From Lentilactobacillus sp. Marseille-Q4993 (GTDB lineage: Bacteria; Bacillota; Bacilli; Lactobacillales; Lactobacillaceae), in NCBI RefSeq assembly GCF_951230165.1, contig NZ_CATNVB010000004.1:84698-148697 (forward strand): a stretch of DNA of 64,000 bases, written 5' to 3'. The position numbers and the translations under genes are program-made. Position 1 is the first letter of the stretch; every line of letters starts with the position of its first letter. Positions 7,749 through 16,506 of the stretch are shown here, piece after piece. The notes below the pieces were generated by a model that worked only from the letters and a program-made list of their open reading frames with translations, was not told the DNA's origin and did not search any database.

Positions 7749-8939
7749 ATGGGAAAATCATTAGCAGTAAATGCAGGTAGTTCAACGCTTAAATTTAAAA
7801 TGTTTGATATGCCATCTGAAAAAGAAATTGCAAGTGGTGCATTCGATAGAATTGGTTTAGGCGATTCAAATATCGAAATCAAATATGGTGACGGTCAAAA
7901 GTTTGAAGAAACTACTGACCTAAAAAGTCATGAGGATGCAATTCAAATTCTGTTAGATCAATTAACTGGTTTGAACATTATCAAAGACTTCAAAGAAATC
8001 ACAGGGATTGGACACCGGGTAGTCGCTGGTGGTGAATTCTTTACTGATTCTGCCGTTATTACTGACGACACTTTGGCACAAATCGAATCACTAACAGAAT
8101 TTGCTCCACTTCATCAACCAGCTGCTGTTCTTGGAATCAAGACATTCAGAAAACTGTTGCCTGACGTTATTAATGTTGCTGTTTTTGATACTTCATTCCA
8201 TACTACCTTACCAGAAGTTAACTACATGTACAGTTTGCCATATGAATACTACGAAAAGCATAAGGCTAGAAAATACGGTGCCCATGGTACTAGTTATCGT
8301 TATGTATCTCAAAGAACTGCAGATTTCCTAGGAAAGCCCCTCAAAGACCTTAAGTTGATAATTCTTCACTTAGGTGCAGGTGCTTCAATTGACGCCGTTA
8401 AGGATGGCAAGTCATTTGACACTTCTATGGGATTCTCACCATTGGCCGGTATCACTATGGCCACTCGTTCTGGTGATGTTGATGTTTCTCTTGTTCAATA
8501 TATCATGGACAAGGAAGGCATTAGTGACATCGACGACATGGTTGATATTTTGAACCATAAGTCAGGATTGATTGGAATTTCTGGTGTTTCTGCAGATATG
8601 CGTGAAGTAGAAGCAGCTCAAAAAGATCATCCACGTGCTAAATTAGCTCGGAAAATGTTTATCAATAGAATCGTTCGCTATATCGGAAGTTACATTGCTG
8701 AGATGGGCGGACTTGATGCATTGGTATTTACCGCTGGAATTGGTGAAAACTCAATTACAGTTAGAAAAGAAGTTACCGATGAACTTGGTTACTTTGGTAT
8801 TAAAATCGATCAAGAAAAGAACGATGTCCGCGGGGTTGAACGTGACCTTAGTGCTGATGATGCAACTATCAAGACTCTTTTGATCCCAACTGATGAAGAG
8901 TTGATGATTGTTCGTGATATCGAAAGACTTCGGAAATAA
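7749..8939 (+). CDS. ackA: Acetate kinase
   Basis: Cytoplasmic acetate kinase, converting acetyl phosphate plus ADP to acetate plus ATP, an ATP-forming step of fermentation. The 396-residue protein shows the ASKHA signatures: N-terminal VNAGSSTLKFK (usually NAGSSSLKF), GHRVVAGGEFF, the active-site region VFDTSFHTTLP, the adenosine loop HLGAGAS, and FTAGIGENS near the end. ATG 7749 follows AAGGAG by nine bases; the TTG two codons earlier is less likely. It probably shares a transcript with the methyltransferase and is closed by a terminator. Confidence 0.97.
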   Translation: MGKSLAVNAGSSTLKFKMFDMPSEKEIASGAFDRIGLGDSNIEIKYGDGQKFEETTDLKSHEDAIQILLDQLTGLNIIKDFKEITGIGHRVVAGGEFFTDSAVITDDTLAQIESLTEFAPLHQPAAVLGIKTFRKLLPDVINVAVFDTSFHTTLPEVNYMYSLPYEYYEKHKARKYGAHGTSYRYVSQRTADFLGKPLKDLKLIILHLGAGASIDAVKDGKSFDTSMGFSPLAGITMATRSGDVDVSLVQYIMDKEGISDIDDMVDILNHKSGLIGISGVSADMREVEAAQKDHPRAKLARKMFINRIVRYIGSYIAEMGGLDALVFTAGIGENSITVRKEVTDELGYFGIKIDQEKNDVRGVERDLSADDATIKTLLIPTDEELMIVRDIERLRK

Positions 8940-8954
8940 CATTTAATAAATCAG

Positions 8955-9008
8955 TAGAGAGTAGCTATAATCCCGATATCATTCGGTTTTTGTGGCCACT
9001 CTCTTTTT
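8955..9008 (+). terminator. Terminator after ackA
   Basis: AGAGAGTAGC pairs (one mismatch) with GGCCACTCTCT across a 30-base loop, followed by TTTTTT. Confidence 0.65.
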
Positions 9009-9092
9009 TGATTGCGGGATTTTATTTTAAATGAGAAGGAATTTCATGTATCATGGTAATTAACATTTAATTTTTAATGCGGAGGAATTTTT

Positions 9093-10463
9093 GTGGAGAA
9101 TAATGATGATGAACAATTATCACGTGGACTAAAAAATCGACATGTTCAATTAATTGCGCTTGGTGGGACAATCGGAACTGGGCTTTTTCTTGGAGCTGGC
9201 CAGTCAATTCACCTAGCTGGGCCGTCGATTATCCTCGCATATCTCCTTGCGGGTTTTGCCTGCTTTTTACTGATGCGTGCGTTAGGTGAGCTGTTATTGT
9301 CAGACGTTAATAGCAGCTCTTTTGTCCATTTTATAAAAAAGTATTTAGGTGAACGGATTGGATTTGTTATCGGTTGGACATACTGGACCTGCTGGATTGC
9401 TATTGCGATGGCAGAAATTACTGCTGCTGGTCTTTACATCCAGTTTTGGCTGCCAAAAGTTCCAATCTGGTTAACCGGGATGGTAATTTTACTTATTCTC
9501 TTCCTGGTCAACATTTTTGCTGTATCTGCCTTTGGTGAAACTGAGTTTTGGTTTGCAATTATCAAGATTGTGGCAATCATTGCTTTGATTGTTATTGGTG
9601 TTGTACTGGTTGTAATGCATTATAAAACCCCATATGGGCACGCTTCACTAACTAACGTGGTAAGTGATGGGTTTTTATCAAATGGCTGGCGAGGGTTCTT
9701 TTTATCATTTCAGATGGTGCTATTTAGTTTTGCTGGAATCGAAATGATTGGGATGACTGCCTCAGAAACTATGGACCCAGAGATTACCATTCCAAAGAGT
9801 ATCAACGAGGTTCCGACTCGGGTATTGCTGTTCTACATAGGTTCGTTGCTTGCTTTGATGAGTATTTTCCCATGGAGGCACGTTTCACCTTCTGAAAGTC
9901 CATTTGTGCAGGTCTTTTCTGGAATTGGAATCAATTCAGCTGCGACTATAATCAACTTTGTTGTGCTGACAGCGGCACTATCGGCTTGTAATAGTTCGAT
10001 TTTTACAACTGGACGAATGCTTTTCTCACTGACCTTTGACGGAAAGTCGAAGCTTGCTAAACGGGTAGGAAAACTATCTAAACGACAAATTCCAGTGAAT
10101 GCCATAATGACATCGACGTTGATTATAGCGGTAATTGTGATTTTAAGTATCTTTATGCCAGGAAACGTATTTAGTTTTATTTCGAGTGTGGCTACGACTT
10201 GCTTCCTGTTTGTTTGGGGGATGATCGTTGTTGCTCATATAAAATATCGAAAAGAAGTAGCTAAGAATCACGAAGAAAAATCATTAACCTTTAAAATGCC
10301 GTTGTACCCGATATCTGATTACTTTGTGCTAGCATTCTTGGTGTTTGTCGGGATTATTCTAATCTTTAAGACAGATACATTAATTGCCTTGGTTGGTTCG
10401 GTTGCTTGGCTCGGTAGTTTGTTTATCTTTAAGACATTTTCAGATAAAATAAAAGAAGATTAA
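9093..10463 (+). CDS. Amino acid permease (APC superfamily, AAT family)
   Basis: Membrane permease of 456 residues with about 12 hydrophobic helices. The N terminus is typical of the AAT family: RGLKNRHVQLIALGGTIGTG with the conserved GGTIGTGLFLG loop of TM1. The mid-protein FSFAGIEMIGMTASE motif and CNSSIFTTGRML are also family features. The substrate cannot be told from sequence. GTG 9093 follows GGAGG by seven bases. It is a single gene between terminators. It is not LysP, GabP or another specific carrier on visible evidence. Confidence 0.9.
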   Translation: MENNDDEQLSRGLKNRHVQLIALGGTIGTGLFLGAGQSIHLAGPSIILAYLLAGFACFLLMRALGELLLSDVNSSSFVHFIKKYLGERIGFVIGWTYWTCWIAIAMAEITAAGLYIQFWLPKVPIWLTGMVILLILFLVNIFAVSAFGETEFWFAIIKIVAIIALIVIGVVLVVMHYKTPYGHASLTNVVSDGFLSNGWRGFFLSFQMVLFSFAGIEMIGMTASETMDPEITIPKSINEVPTRVLLFYIGSLLALMSIFPWRHVSPSESPFVQVFSGIGINSAATIINFVVLTAALSACNSSIFTTGRMLFSLTFDGKSKLAKRVGKLSKRQIPVNAIMTSTLIIAVIVILSIFMPGNVFSFISSVATTCFLFVWGMIVVAHIKYRKEVAKNHEEKSLTFKMPLYPISDYFVLAFLVFVGIILIFKTDTLIALVGSVAWLGSLFIFKTFSDKIKED

Positions 10464-10469
10464 TTCATG

Positions 10470-10498
10470 AAGCTGGCGACGATTGTCCCAGCTTTTTG
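10470..10498 (+). terminator. Terminator after the permease gene
   Basis: AAGCTGG/CCAGCTT stem with an 11-base loop and a T-rich tail. Confidence 0.75.
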
Positions 10499-10523
10499 TA
10501 GGTCAAAAAACTTATACTAACCG

Positions 10524-10532
10524 TGGTATGAT
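10524..10532 (+). promoter_or_regulatory. Extended -10 promoter of the phosphoesterase operon
   Basis: TGG followed by TATGAT forms an extended -10, about 30 bases before the start at 10562; the -35 region is poor. Confidence 0.45.
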
Positions 10533-10561
10533 TAGGATATGAACATAAAGGAGATCTTTAG

Positions 10562-11170
10562 ATGCAATACTTTACATCTGACACTCACTTCTTTCATGAC
10601 CGCTTGTTAGGAATTAGCGAGTTTTCACCTAGGCCTTTTCTGACGGTCGAGGATATGAACGAAACAATAATTAATAATTGGAATACCCGGGTAGGTGAGA
10701 ATGATGTCGTTTATCACTTAGGCGATATTGCTGTTCTTCATACTAGACCCGAAAAGGATTCTTTAGAGCAAATATTTGAAGTTCTTGACTCATTGAATGG
10801 TCGGTTGGTATTAATTAAGGGGAACCACGACTCGAGGGCATTGTTCAAGTATCTTGAAAAGAATAATCATCTTGTCAATGGAAAACCCAAGTTTGAGTTT
10901 CATGATGTTGGGGCATTAATTAAAATGAACCACCGTCAGTATTACTTAACTCACTATCCAATGATGATGGGAATTGTCAAACAGATAATCAATCTTCATG
11001 GGCACATTCACCACTATGCGGTTCCGGTTAAGGAAAATATCAATGTTGGGATAGATACCCCAGAATCAGACTACTTGAAAGAAAAACCAGCATTTGGCAC
11101 GCCATTTTCGGAAGCCGAAATTGAAGAAATGGTTGCTGGCAAGAAAGTTGATTTTGCCAAACGAAAATAA
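10562..11170 (+). CDS. Calcineurin-like metallophosphoesterase
   Basis: Small (202-residue) metallophosphoesterase with the dinuclear metal motifs DTHFFHDR (residues 7-14), HLGDIAV, KGNHDS and GHIHHY in the correct order. The family hydrolyses phosphoesters, but the substrate here is unknown. GGAG of AAAGGAG is nine bases before the ATG. First gene of a probable five-gene operon with the 5'-nucleotidase-like protein, YutD, a NagD-like phosphatase and a membrane protein. No signal peptide, so cytoplasmic. Confidence 0.88.
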   Translation: MQYFTSDTHFFHDRLLGISEFSPRPFLTVEDMNETIINNWNTRVGENDVVYHLGDIAVLHTRPEKDSLEQIFEVLDSLNGRLVLIKGNHDSRALFKYLEKNNHLVNGKPKFEFHDVGALIKMNHRQYYLTHYPMMMGIVKQIINLHGHIHHYAVPVKENINVGIDTPESDYLKEKPAFGTPFSEAEIEEMVAGKKVDFAKRK

Positions 11171-11184
11171 AGTTAGGTGGTAAC

Positions 11185-12576
11185 ATGACGGAAAAGATTA
11201 CGATTCTTCACACTAACGATATTCATTCACACTTTGAAAACTGGCCTAAAATTAGACGCTTTTTGCTTGCCCAAAAGGAACAATTGGAAAAGCAGGATGA
11301 TTCAAGTGTTATTACAGTTGATTTGGGCGATGCCCTAGACAGAGCTCACCCATTAACTGAGGTAACTAATGGGACAGCAAACGTTGACTTACTAAATCAA
11401 ATTCACTATGATGCTGTGACGATTGGTAATAACGAAGGGTTAACTAATACTCACCAGCAACTAAACGAGTTGTATCGATCCGCTAATTTTGACGTTGTCC
11501 TTGCCAATTTATTGGATATTAAAAACAAGTTAGTGCCAGAATGGGCAGAACCATCAAAGATTATAACAACTAAGAATGGTACGAAGGTTCTAATCATTGG
11601 GTTAACAGCTCCATACACACTGACTTACCCGATTTTGGGGTGGCAACCAATTAGTCCGGAAAAAGTTCTGCCCAAGGTGTTGGCGAAAAATAAAGGCAAG
11701 TTTGATGTTGCTGTGCTTCTCAGTCATTTAGGGATAAATCAGGATCGGAAACTAGCTAAAGAATTTCCATGGCTAGACGTGATAATTGGGTCGCATACTC
11801 ATCACCTGTTGAAAAATGGTGAATTAGTCAATCACTCGCTATTGGCGGCGGCTGAAAAGTGGGGCCATTACATTGGCCGGATATCCTTGGAGATTGATGA
11901 TAAGCATAAAATCGTTGCCGAAAAGGCGGAAACGATTAAAACAGATGAGCTTGATTCTCTTCCGAGTGACCGACAGGAAATAAAGGGGTATGAAGTTCAC
12001 GGTGAGCAGTTATTGGCTAAGAATAAGTTAGCTAAAACTACTATGGCCATGACGACAAGTTTATCTGGACCATCAAAGTTGGTTGACGAGGGACTAAAAG
12101 CCATAATGGAGAAAGCTGGCACTAATATTGCAATGTTAAATGCTGGCTTATTCCTTCAAAATTTACCAGCTGGCGTGGTTGATAGAAATATTCTTCATAA
12201 GATGTTGCCACACTCTATGCACGTAATGAGGGTTGGATTAAATGGGTACGATTTGTGGCGGCTGGTTATGGAAATGGAAAAGAATCACAACTTTTTGATC
12301 AGATTTCCGCAAAAGGGTATGGGATTTCGGGGAACTTATTTCGGAGAACTTCATTATGCTGGAATTGAATTTGATAAGGCGGAAGGCCGTCTTTACCATA
12401 ATGGTAAATTAGTTTTACCGGAGAATCACTATGAGATAGCGGTACCCGATCACTATTTGTTTATCCCATTTTTCCCCACAATTGATATCGTTGGTGAAAA
12501 TAAAATATTGTACGATGAAAGTCTCCGTGATGTATTTGGGGATTACTTAGCAAAACACTACCCTCTGAATAGTTAG
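11185..12576 (+). CDS. 5'-nucleotidase/metallophosphatase family protein (YunD-like)
   Basis: Bifunctional-UshA-type architecture of 463 residues: an N-terminal metallophosphatase domain (ILHTNDIHSHFE, GDALDR, GSHTHHLL) and a C-terminal 5'-nucleotidase domain (MLNAGLF, near residue 320). It lacks a signal peptide, unlike secreted 5'-nucleotidases, which fits the cytoplasmic YunD branch. The usual GNHE motif reads GNNEG; as far as I recall this is a trait of that branch. It starts 15 bases after the preceding gene with AGGTGG as ribosome-binding site, so it is cotranscribed. Confidence 0.88.
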   Translation: MTEKITILHTNDIHSHFENWPKIRRFLLAQKEQLEKQDDSSVITVDLGDALDRAHPLTEVTNGTANVDLLNQIHYDAVTIGNNEGLTNTHQQLNELYRSANFDVVLANLLDIKNKLVPEWAEPSKIITTKNGTKVLIIGLTAPYTLTYPILGWQPISPEKVLPKVLAKNKGKFDVAVLLSHLGINQDRKLAKEFPWLDVIIGSHTHHLLKNGELVNHSLLAAAEKWGHYIGRISLEIDDKHKIVAEKAETIKTDELDSLPSDRQEIKGYEVHGEQLLAKNKLAKTTMAMTTSLSGPSKLVDEGLKAIMEKAGTNIAMLNAGLFLQNLPAGVVDRNILHKMLPHSMHVMRVGLNGYDLWRLVMEMEKNHNFLIRFPQKGMGFRGTYFGELHYAGIEFDKAEGRLYHNGKLVLPENHYEIAVPDHYLFIPFFPTIDIVGENKILYDESLRDVFGDYLAKHYPLNS

Positions 12577-12592
12577 CAAAGGAGAAAATGAT

Positions 12593-13180
12593 TTGGAAAA
12601 GAATCAATTAGACGCATTAATTGAACAAAAGAATCAGCAAGAATCGCCACTGGCAAAAATTGTTAGAGTTTCCGAAAATGAAATAACTGTTAATGAGCAC
12701 AAATATACCATTGATAATAAGTATCTAAAGTCGTTCAACTTTGATGATTTTGTCAAAAGGTTTAATCCGGCATTTAGTCAATTTGACTACTTAGTTGGCG
12801 ATTATAGTTATGATCAACTGAGGCTTAAAGGATTTTTTGAGAGTAACAAAGAGAATGTAAACGGACCATATGTCGAAGAAATTTCTGAATATGTAGTGGA
12901 AATCGTTAATTTCGGTGCCCCGTATTATGTATTGCACAACCTCGAAGCAAAACCAACCGTTAAAAAGCGCCGTCACAATAATTCAAGACGACGGCCGAGA
13001 CGGTCCAATAATTCTCAGAACAAACAGACTAACAATAATCCAAAGCCGTACAAAGAAACCGTTAAAAAGAAGACGCGCCCTGCTGTTAAAAACAGGAAGA
13101 ATGCTACGGTTTCTCATGAAAAAAAGGCAAATAAACATAAGTTTGTTATTAAAGAAAATAAAGAGAATATTGAGGATTAA
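12593..13180 (+). CDS. yutD: YutD family protein with long basic tail
   Basis: Conserved Firmicutes protein of unknown function. Residues about 1-120 form the YutD-like domain (KYLKSFNFDDFVKRFNPAFS, FDYLVGDYSYDQLRLKGFF). Residues about 120-195 form a low-complexity tail rich in Lys, Arg and Asn (KKRRHNNSRRRPRRSNN), which looks disordered and could bind nucleic acid; that is inference. The start is TTG at 12593, ten bases after AAAGGAG. It lies two bases from the next gene (stop 13180, ATG 13183), so expression is coupled with the HAD phosphatase, as in Bacillus yutD-yutF neighbourhoods. Confidence 0.85.
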   Translation: MEKNQLDALIEQKNQQESPLAKIVRVSENEITVNEHKYTIDNKYLKSFNFDDFVKRFNPAFSQFDYLVGDYSYDQLRLKGFFESNKENVNGPYVEEISEYVVEIVNFGAPYYVLHNLEAKPTVKKRRHNNSRRRPRRSNNSQNKQTNNNPKPYKETVKKKTRPAVKNRKNATVSHEKKANKHKFVIKENKENIED

Positions 13181-13182
13181 AC

Positions 13183-13956
13183 ATGAAATACAAAGGCTAC
13201 TTTATTGATTTAGATGGGACTATCTACGCAGGGAAGAAGAGAATTCCAGCTGCCAAGCGGTTTGTCGAGCGATTACAGAGCCAAAACATACCATTTATGT
13301 TTGTAACTAATAATTCAACAAAACTACCTAGGGATGTTGTGGCGGATTTGCGTGATAATCACGACATTCACGTGAATGAAAGTAACGTTTATACTTCAGG
13401 AATGGCGACAGCTGACTATATCAAGGAGCAAACTGAACCGGATGAGCATCCATCGGTCTATATTGTTGGCGAAATGGGATTGTACCAAGTTCTTCTGCAG
13501 GCAGGGTTAGAAATATCTAATGATCACCCTGATTACGTGGTGGTAGGTTTAGATTCTGATTTAACCTATGAAAAGATTGTGGAAGCGGTTCTTAATATTA
13601 GGGATGGGTCGACATTCATTGGCACTAACCCTGATACCAATATTCCTAAGGAAAGGGGAATGTTACCTGGTGCTGGTTCAGTGGTCAAGTTTGTTGAACA
13701 CGCAACTCAAATTGAGCCAATCATGATTGGCAAACCTAAGGCTAGAATAATTGAGAGTGCGTTGAACAAGATTGGGTTAGAAAAGAAAGACGTTGTAATG
13801 GTTGGTGATAATTACAATACCGATATTTTAGCTGGAATCAACGCTGGAATTGACACGTTATTGGTATATTCTGGCCTTTCCACCCGAGAGGAAGTAGCAA
13901 AAGAGAAAATTAAACCGACTCATGAAATTGACTCACTTGATGAATGGCAGGAATAG
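13183..13956 (+). CDS. TIGR01457-type HAD phosphatase (NagD/YutF-like)
   Basis: HAD-superfamily IIA sugar-phosphatase-like enzyme of 257 residues. Motif I is FIDLDGTIY (nucleophile Asp and general acid Asp), motif II VTNNST, then the cap region, the Lys of GKPKA and motif IV MVGDNYNTDILAG. The natural substrate is not known; NagD relatives hydrolyse nucleotide and sugar phosphates. It follows YutD by two bases and precedes a membrane protein by three bases. Confidence 0.9.
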   Translation: MKYKGYFIDLDGTIYAGKKRIPAAKRFVERLQSQNIPFMFVTNNSTKLPRDVVADLRDNHDIHVNESNVYTSGMATADYIKEQTEPDEHPSVYIVGEMGLYQVLLQAGLEISNDHPDYVVVGLDSDLTYEKIVEAVLNIRDGSTFIGTNPDTNIPKERGMLPGAGSVVKFVEHATQIEPIMIGKPKARIIESALNKIGLEKKDVVMVGDNYNTDILAGINAGIDTLLVYSGLSTREEVAKEKIKPTHEIDSLDEWQE

Positions 13957-13959
13957 AAA

Positions 13960-14601
13960 ATGAAATCGAAAATGCGGTTGGCAAGTGTTGTCGTGTGTCT
14001 GATACTCGCAGTCATTTCCCTTGCCATTTTTATCACGGTTAATAGTGTTTGGCTTTTTCAGATTAATATTGGTCCGTTGCACCTAGTGGCTGATACCGGG
14101 GTCTCAAAAGTAAAATTAATTGATGAGTACAAAAACATTATTTGGTATTTACAAAATCCCGTTCAACATGGGGAATTACAGTTATCGTACTTTGCCAGCT
14201 CAGTTGATGGCATAAAACATTTTGCTGACGTTCGTAATTTGATTACTGTTAATAATATTGTGATGATTATTACTGTGCCAACTGTGCTTTATCAATTAGA
14301 CCAATTTAAGAAGAATAGTCAAATTTGGATGCTCTTAAATCCCATTAGGATTGGTGAAGTAGTGTTAATGGTCCTAGGAGTAGTGCTTTTTTTTAATTTT
14401 AATCAGGTATTTATTGGTTTTCATGAGTTGTTATTCAGAAATGATTATTGGATTTTTGATCCAAATAAAGATCCGGTAATCAACATGCTTCCCGATACCT
14501 TTTTCTTTGAATGTTTTTTATTGTTTATCGGGATATCAGTTGCACTTCTAGCTACTGTGCATATATGGACGATTCGGAAAATAAAAACAGACCAGAAGTA
14601 G
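13960..14601 (+). CDS. TIGR01906 family integral membrane protein
   Basis: Protein of 213 residues with four predicted membrane helices (LASVVVCLILAVISLAIFI; LITVNNIVMIITVPTVLY; GEVVLMVLGVVLFF; ECFLLFIGISVALLATVHI) and a soluble loop after helix 1 containing KNIIWYLQNPVQHGELQL. This pattern matches the TIGR01906 family, known from lactobacilli and streptococci and without assigned function. Last gene of the operon; the stop codon lies inside a hairpin. Confidence 0.8.
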   Translation: MKSKMRLASVVVCLILAVISLAIFITVNSVWLFQINIGPLHLVADTGVSKVKLIDEYKNIIWYLQNPVQHGELQLSYFASSVDGIKHFADVRNLITVNNIVMIITVPTVLYQLDQFKKNSQIWMLLNPIRIGEVVLMVLGVVLFFNFNQVFIGFHELLFRNDYWIFDPNKDPVINMLPDTFFFECFLLFIGISVALLATVHIWTIRKIKTDQK

Positions 14602-14620
14602 TGTGTGTGACTACTTCCGG
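14592..14620 (+). terminator. Hairpin at the end of the phosphatase operon
   Basis: CCAGAAGTAG pairs with CTACTTCCGG around a nine-base loop and contains the stop codon. The T-run is weak, so it may act in termination or as an mRNA 3' end stabiliser. Confidence 0.55.
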
Positions 14621-14646
14621 CCTAAAATTGGTGTCTTGTAGGATTA

Positions 14647-14844
14647 TTATTTTTCATCTTCAGGATCTTCCATCAGTATCCATAGGACAAGGTAAGCAAT
14701 TATTCCTGGAAAAACCGGCATAATTGCTAAGACAACGAACAGAACTCTGACAAGTGTGGGGTTCCAATGGTTGTGTTCGGATAAACCGCCAAGAACACCC
14801 GCTAGAACTCTATCAGTTGCTGATCTTTTAATGTGAATTTTCAT
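14647..14844 (-). CDS. PspC domain protein
   Basis: Small (65-residue) membrane protein consisting of one PspC domain: RVLAGVLGGLSEHNHWNPTLVRVLFV then the hydrophobic PVFPGIIAYLVLWILM. PspC relatives take part in envelope stress responses, but single-domain Firmicutes forms are not well defined. AAGGAGTG lies upstream of the ATG on the minus strand. It is convergent with the preceding operon and divergent from the gene at 14954. Confidence 0.85.
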   Translation of the reverse strand: MKIHIKRSATDRVLAGVLGGLSEHNHWNPTLVRVLFVVLAIMPVFPGIIAYLVLWILMEDPEDEK

Positions 14845-14953
14845 AATATCACTCCTTAAGAATTATTATGGTTTCTGACTTTTATCGCAATTGTTTCACT
14901 ATTATGATATATTATTAAACTAGAAAAAGAAATGAAAATGGTAGGAGAAGCTA

Positions 14954-15202
14954 ATGTTAACGGTTTATATCAATGGAAATGAAGGAAATCAAGAAGTAAA
15001 ACTATCGGATGGTACTTTGGGTCAACTTTCCGGAGTTAGGATTTCTGGAACAACAATGAATTCGTTTGCCAATACCGTTCAATGGACTTTTGCCTCAGTT
15101 GGCCGTCGTCACGAAGGATTCGTTTATTCTGGCGAGTTTTTTGATGGCCAGGTCATCAAATCGATAAATGGCAACGACACTTACAGATTGAGATTTGTAT
15201 AA
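14954..15202 (+). CDS. Hypothetical protein, 82 residues
   Basis: No family recognised. The protein is soluble and rich in Gly, Ser, Thr, Asn and Val, with a beta-rich look (LTVYINGNEGNQEVKLSDG, VRISGTTMNSFANTVQWTF, TYRLRFV). TAGGAGAAG precedes the ATG at a good distance, supporting real expression. It lies upstream of mvaS, separated by a strong hairpin. A metabolic link to mvaS is not implied. Confidence 0.65.
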   Translation: MLTVYINGNEGNQEVKLSDGTLGQLSGVRISGTTMNSFANTVQWTFASVGRRHEGFVYSGEFFDGQVIKSINGNDTYRLRFV

Positions 15203-15233
15203 ACAATCTCCATAACTTGTTGGTGGTAACTAG

Positions 15234-15263
15234 GACTGTGGCATCGGCCACGGTCTTGTTTTT
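15234..15263 (+). terminator. Terminator between the 82-residue gene and mvaS
   Basis: GACTGTGGC pairs with GCCACGGTC (one G-U pair) followed by a T-rich tail. The mvaS ribosome-binding site starts about six bases later, so there is no room for a separate promoter and readthrough must feed mvaS unless a promoter overlaps the hairpin. Confidence 0.75.
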
Positions 15264-15283
15264 TGTTTGGAGGATCTTAGAAA

Positions 15284-16465
15284 ATGACCAAAGTGGGTAT
15301 CGAGAAAATGGCGTTCTTCACGTCAGGCTATTATATTGGAATGGATGAGTTGGCTAAGAGCAGGCAAGAAGACCCTAATAAATATAAAATTGGAATCGGC
15401 CAAATGCAGCAGAGCGTTATTCCTGCTAGTCAGGATGTTGTGACGCTGGCTGCAAATGCTTCAGACCGGATACTGACTGCAGCTGATAAAGAAAAGATTA
15501 CTATGGTTGTCTTTGGAACTGAAACGGGTGTTGATAATTCAAAGGCTGCCTCGATGTACTTACAGGAATTACTTGGGTTGCGAAAAGAAGCGAGGGCATT
15601 TGAAGTTAAGCAAGCATGTTACGGAGCGACTGCTGGGGTTCAAATGGCGATTGATTACTTAACTCTTCATCCAGATGAAAAGGTCCTAGTAATTGGTGCT
15701 GATATTGCACGTTATGGACTACAGACTGCTGGTGAGGTCACTCAAGGCGGTGGGGCTGTCAGTATGTTGCTATCTACGAATCCTAAAATTGTTGAGTTTG
15801 AGGGTAAGAGTAGTTTTCATTCTGAAAACATCATGGACTTTTGGCGGCCACTATATAAAAAAGAAGCGGTCGTGGATGGCCATTATTCAACTAATGTATA
15901 TATCGATTTCTTCAGTAAAACTTTCGATGATTTTCAAACTAAATATAGTATGACCGTGAACGATTTTAAGGCTTTTGCTTTTCATTTGCCTTATACAAAA
16001 ATGGGGTTAAAGGCGCTAAAGACGATATTGCCTGAATCAAACAACGTGGATGGCCTTTTATCGGAGTTTGAGGCCTCTAAAAAGTACAGTGCTGAAGTGG
16101 GAAATCTATATACTGGCTCTTTATACTTGAGTTTAATGTCTTTGATAGCAAATTCGAAAACCTTACAAGTTGGTGATCGAATTGGGTTGTTTAGCTATGG
16201 TTCTGGAGCCCAAGGGGAATTTTTCTCTGCAAAAGTCATCGCCGATGATGAAGCTAGAACAGTAATTAAAAATCAGGTTGATGAACTTCTGGCAAAAAGA
16301 GATAGCCTAACTACACCTGAGTATGAGAATATGTATACAGAGTCGTTGACTGCCGATTCAAATGATCATCAAAATGATAGTTTACCGGATACCGCTAAAT
16401 TTACCTTTGGTGGTGTTAAGAATGATAAGCGGCTGTACAAACGGTTTGGTGAAATAATTGAGTAG
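15284..16465 (+). CDS. mvaS: Hydroxymethylglutaryl-CoA synthase
   Basis: Condenses acetyl-CoA with acetoacetyl-CoA to HMG-CoA, the entry to the mevalonate route for isoprenoids (including the substrate of UppS, encoded further on). The 393-residue thiolase-fold protein shows the catalytic Glu in VFGTETGVDNSKA, the nucleophilic Cys in VKQACYGATAG and the catalytic His in AFHLPYTKMG. Start ATG follows GGAGG. The rest of the mevalonate pathway is not in this window. Confidence 0.95.
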   Translation: MTKVGIEKMAFFTSGYYIGMDELAKSRQEDPNKYKIGIGQMQQSVIPASQDVVTLAANASDRILTAADKEKITMVVFGTETGVDNSKAASMYLQELLGLRKEARAFEVKQACYGATAGVQMAIDYLTLHPDEKVLVIGADIARYGLQTAGEVTQGGGAVSMLLSTNPKIVEFEGKSSFHSENIMDFWRPLYKKEAVVDGHYSTNVYIDFFSKTFDDFQTKYSMTVNDFKAFAFHLPYTKMGLKALKTILPESNNVDGLLSEFEASKKYSAEVGNLYTGSLYLSLMSLIANSKTLQVGDRIGLFSYGSGAQGEFFSAKVIADDEARTVIKNQVDELLAKRDSLTTPEYENMYTESLTADSNDHQNDSLPDTAKFTFGGVKNDKRLYKRFGEIIE

Positions 16466-16506
16466 CTTAATTTCAATACAACTAAAATGTGAGGTTTTTT
16501 AAATTA

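Noticed and set aside
8940..9092. Promoter for the amino acid permease
   Set aside because: A TATCAT near 9047-9052 is present, but no acceptable -35 lies at the right distance.
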